DNA of 64,000 bases from assembly GCF_039542345.1 (NCBI RefSeq), contig NZ_BAABHY010000015.1, forward strand, positions 11,422 through 75,421. Reading direction: 5' to 3'. Numbering within the stretch: the first letter of the stretch is position 1; every line of letters begins with the position of its first letter. The notes under the pieces are model-generated. The model had not been told where the DNA came from. It was given only the letters and a program-made list of their open reading frames with translations, and did not search any database. A program made the position numbers and the translations under genes. This document shows positions 61,714-64,000 of this stretch, in pieces. This DNA is from Orbus sasakiae. GTDB taxonomy: Bacteria > Pseudomonadota > Gammaproteobacteria > Enterobacterales > Orbaceae.

Positions 61714-63240
61714 ATGTCTCTTTTTACTATTTATACTCGTGCTTGTATTGGTATCCAAGCACCTAAAGTCGATGTAGAAGTTCATATCAGTAATGGCATG
61801 CCTTGCTTTACTCTTGTTGGACTTCCTGAAGCAACGGTCAAGGAAGCAAAAGATCGAGTCCGTAGTGCGCTAATCAATTGTGGCTTTAGCTTTCCCTCTA
61901 AAAAAATCACTATCAACCTATCCCCTGCCGATCTCCCAAAAGAAGGTAGCCGATTTGATTTGCCTATCGCCATTGCGATTTTAGCGGCATCACAACAGAT
62001 TAAGAGCGATAATTTACATCAATATGAGTTTATCGGTGAACTGGCGTTATCAGGTGAAGTACGTGCTATTAAAGGTGCAATACCTGCCGCATTATCAGCT
62101 CAAGATGCTGCCAGAAAACTCATCCTGTCCGATGAGAACGGAGCGGAGATTTCACTCATCCATAACAATAGTGTCTTAGTCTGCAATCATTTGAGCGATA
62201 TTTATCGTTATTTTTCTGAAGGGATTGATCTGCATAAAGTTGAATATTCCGTTGCAAGCAATCTTCATGAGTCGATTAATGATCTGCAAGATATTATTGG
62301 TCAGCAGCATGCTAAACGTGCATTGGAGATCGCTGCCGCTGGCGCTCATAATTTACTCTTAATTGGGCCCCCCGGTACGGGGAAAACAATGCTAGCATCA
62401 CGTTTAGCTGACTTATTACCACCGCTTAATGAACAAGAATCATTAGAAACAGCGGCAATCATTAGCCTTGCAAATCAACATCAGACAATCAATAACTGGC
62501 ATACAAGGCCGTTTAGAGCACCACACCATAGCGCATCAATGACCGCTTTAGTCGGTGGCGGCGCTATTCCCAAACCAGGTGAAATATCATTAGCCAATAA
62601 TGGCGTATTGTTTTTAGATGAATTACCCGAATTTAATCGTAAAGTCCTTGATGCCCTAAGGGAACCATTAGAATCAGGTGAGATTATTATTTCTCGCGCT
62701 AATGCGAAAGTGACTTTTCCGGCTAAAGTGCAGCTTATTGCTGCAATGAATCCCAGTCCAACTGGGCACTATCAAGGCATTCATAATAGAACATCACCGC
62801 AACAAGTAATGCGCTATTTAAACCGATTATCAGGGCCCTTTTTAGACAGATTTGATTTATCGATTGAGGTGCCTTTGTTGCCGAAGGGTGCGCTCAGCCA
62901 ACATAATGAACATGGTGAGTCAACCCAAACGGTAAAACAGCGCGTGTTATTAGCCAGAAACAAACAACTGACACGCAATAATGGCAAGGTCAATAGTGAA
63001 TTATCGCCATCAGACATCAATAAATATTGCCACTTGAGTGATGAGGATAATCAATTTTTGGAACAGGCTTTAATTAAGTTGGGGTTATCTGCCAGAGCTT
63101 GGCATCGGATACTTAAGGTGAGTCGAACAATTGCAGATTTAGATGATAAAAAAAATATAGAACGAAAACATATAACAGAAGCGTTAAGTTATCGTTCTAT
63201 GGATAAATTACTTATTCAACTGCACAAGAATATTGGTTAA
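61714..63240 (+). CDS. comM: ComM/YifB-family Mg-chelatase-like AAA+ ATPase
   Basis: ComM is a hexameric helicase that helps branch migration during natural transformation; YifB is its E. coli homolog. The order is an N-terminal domain (V-D-V-E-V-H-I-S-N-G-M-P; V-G-L-P-E-A-T-V-K-E-A-K-D-R-V), then the AAA+ core with Walker A G-P-P-G-T-G-K-T and Walker B V-L-F-L-D-E-L-P-E-F, and a C-terminal Mg-chelatase region. The frame opens at a TTG (61699); ATG 61714 gives M-S-L-F-T-I-Y-T-R-A as in YifB, 508 residues. It converges on maoP with 2 bases between. Confidence 0.95.
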   Translation: MSLFTIYTRACIGIQAPKVDVEVHISNGMPCFTLVGLPEATVKEAKDRVRSALINCGFSFPSKKITINLSPADLPKEGSRFDLPIAIAILAASQQIKSDNLHQYEFIGELALSGEVRAIKGAIPAALSAQDAARKLILSDENGAEISLIHNNSVLVCNHLSDIYRYFSEGIDLHKVEYSVASNLHESINDLQDIIGQQHAKRALEIAAAGAHNLLLIGPPGTGKTMLASRLADLLPPLNEQESLETAAIISLANQHQTINNWHTRPFRAPHHSASMTALVGGGAIPKPGEISLANNGVLFLDELPEFNRKVLDALREPLESGEIIISRANAKVTFPAKVQLIAAMNPSPTGHYQGIHNRTSPQQVMRYLNRLSGPFLDRFDLSIEVPLLPKGALSQHNEHGESTQTVKQRVLLARNKQLTRNNGKVNSELSPSDINKYCHLSDEDNQFLEQALIKLGLSARAWHRILKVSRTIADLDDKKNIERKHITEALSYRSMDKLLIQLHKNIG

Positions 63241-63242
63241 GA

Positions 63243-63581
63243 TTAATCATCATTATCAATAAAGTCATCAGCAATATCAACTTGCGGTTTACCACCTGAT
63301 AATGTATGAAATTTTTTAGCCTTGTTTACACAAGTTAAATATTTTAGCCATACCTTTTCATATTCAGTTGAAGCATCCTTTTTACCACGACATACTGATA
63401 CAAATGCTTTTTCCTCAGCAGTTAGGGGCTTACGGGTTTCGTTATCTAATTCTTTAAATGCAGTACCGTATTTTTCTAAAAGTTGAGACTCTTTTATTGT
63501 AAAATCACCATGACGAGAAAATCCCCTTGGATAATTTTTGTTATCAAAAAAACGTTGTTGTGAAGAAAAACTTTCAGCCAT
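63243..63581 (-). CDS. maoP: MaoP (YifE), macrodomain Ori protein
   Basis: A 112-residue protein almost colinear with E. coli YifE/MaoP: M-A-E-S-F, F-D-N-K-x-Y-P-R-G-F-S-R-H-G-D-F-T-I-K-E, F-H-T-L-S-G-G-K-P-Q-V and an acidic end. In E. coli MaoP acts with a site called maoS to organise the Ori macrodomain. The neighbours comM and an rrn-tRNA-Asp-tRNA-Trp tail are also conserved with E. coli, where hdfR lies between; hdfR is missing here. Confidence 0.95.
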   Translation of the reverse strand: MAESFSSQQRFFDNKNYPRGFSRHGDFTIKESQLLEKYGTAFKELDNETRKPLTAEEKAFVSVCRGKKDASTEYEKVWLKYLTCVNKAKKFHTLSGGKPQVDIADDFIDNDD

Positions 63582-63716
63582 GTTTAATCCCTTATAACTA
63601 AGTTAATGTAATACTTTGCGGATTATAATTAAGTGCAGACATCTGTAAACAGAAATTTCTCATTTATTAATGTTTATGAAATCAATCGATTAAAAATAAG
63701 ACAATGAGACTCTAGA

Positions 63717-63792
63717 TGGCAGGGGCGGAGAGGCTCGAACTCCCAACACCCGGTTTTGGAGACCGGTGCTCTACCAATTGAACTACGCCCCT
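63717..63792 (-). tRNA. trpT: tRNA-Trp (CCA anticodon)
   Basis: A 76-nt tRNA reading minus, with acceptor AGGGGCG/CGCCCCT, anticodon loop CTCCAAA (anticodon CCA), T-loop GTTCGAG and an encoded 3' CCA. It is the last gene of the ribosomal operon tail. Confidence 0.98.
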
Positions 63793-63804
63793 AAAAATGA
63801 AAAT

Positions 63805-63881
63805 TGGCGGAACGGACGGGGCTCGAACCCGCGACCCCCTGCGTGACAGGCAGGTATTCTAACCAACTGAACTACCGCTCC
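63805..63881 (-). tRNA. aspT: tRNA-Asp (GTC anticodon)
   Basis: A 77-nt tRNA reading minus, with acceptor GGAGCGG/CCGTTCC (one U-G pair), anticodon loop CTGTCAC (anticodon GTC), T-loop GTTCGAG and encoded CCA. It is nearly identical to E. coli tRNA-Asp, 12 nt upstream of tRNA-Trp in the transcript. Confidence 0.98.
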
Positions 63882-63946
63882 ACCGAATAAGGTATGATAA
63901 ATCAAAACTAAGTAGAATCATCTACTTTTATACTACATATTTAAAA

Positions 63947-64000
63947 GTCTGGCGGTGACCTACTCTCACATGGGGAGACCCCCACACTACCATCGGCTCC
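63947..64000 (-). rRNA. rrf: 5S rRNA, 3' part (runs off the right edge)
   Basis: The minus strand reads GCCGATGGTAGTGTGGGGG, then TCTCCCCATGTGAGAGTAGG and CCGCCAGACT, the conserved 3' half of gammaproteobacterial 5S rRNA. The gene continues beyond the window; the 3' end is placed approximately. Confidence 0.95.

Noticed and set aside
1..64000. CRISPR arrays, insertion sequences, prophage or integrase genes
   Set aside because: No regularly spaced direct repeats and no transposase-, integrase- or phage-like protein among the readable frames.

Overview
The window reads as a compact, A+T-rich gammaproteobacterial chromosome segment. Almost every gene has a close Enterobacterales/Pasteurellaceae counterpart: greA/yhbY/rlmE-ftsH-folP-glmM, iscRSUA-hscBA-fdx, narK-GHJI, znuA/znuCB, comM/maoP, and a 5S-tRNA-Asp-tRNA-Trp ribosomal operon tail. 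Low G+C together with this gene content suggests an Orbaceae-like or Pasteurellaceae-like host, but that is inference from protein resemblance, not a phylogeny. I see no prophage, insertion sequence, CRISPR array or integrase; the accessory content consists of small catabolic and regulatory islands.

Layout. 0-3.5 kb: tsaE 5' end, a lone tusB, dxr, and a TetR/nitroreductase pair behind a promoter holding two operators. 3.5-9.7 kb: glmM, folP, ftsH, rlmE, yhbY and greA, with an attenuator in the greA leader. 10-14.6 kb: yicH-like AsmA gene, hslR, hslO, a Cof-type phosphatase and pgpA. 14.8-20.5 kb: argF(I) divergent from carAB across ArgR-type boxes. 20.7-25.2 kb: tehB and a sugar-acid island (P-loop kinase, IclR regulator, KDPGal-type aldolase, MFS transporter) with three copies of a palindromic operator. 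25.3-30.7 kb: the isc operon, lacking iscX, behind IscR sites. 30.7-38.9 kb: narK-narGHJI with a 7-2-7 NarL/NarP site. 38.9-44.1 kb: a UlaABC-type PTS with a split transketolase and a divergent LacI regulator. 44.1-50.4 kb: tyrA, marC-like, xthA-xseA-qor and a divergent-looking CytR-like regulator. 50.6-54.3 kb: ubiU, ubiV, csdA and csdE on one strand. 54.4-63.6 kb: mrcB, sfsA, mepM, znuA/znuCB with a Zur box, comM, maoP. 63.7-64 kb: tRNA-Trp, tRNA-Asp and the 3' part of 5S rRNA on the minus strand.

The most suggestive biology: (i) ubiU-ubiV-csdA-csdE, which would place a cysteine desulfurase and its SufE partner with the [4Fe-4S] enzymes of oxygen-independent ubiquinone synthesis, in a genome that also respires nitrate; (ii) a self-contained sugar-acid route in which a P-loop kinase may replace the usual KDG/KDGal kinase; (iii) the PTS/split-transketolase operon of unknown substrate; (iv) a ~44-bp intergenic repeat family with four copies in this window. 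All functional calls rest on sequence recognition by eye; no database search was run.
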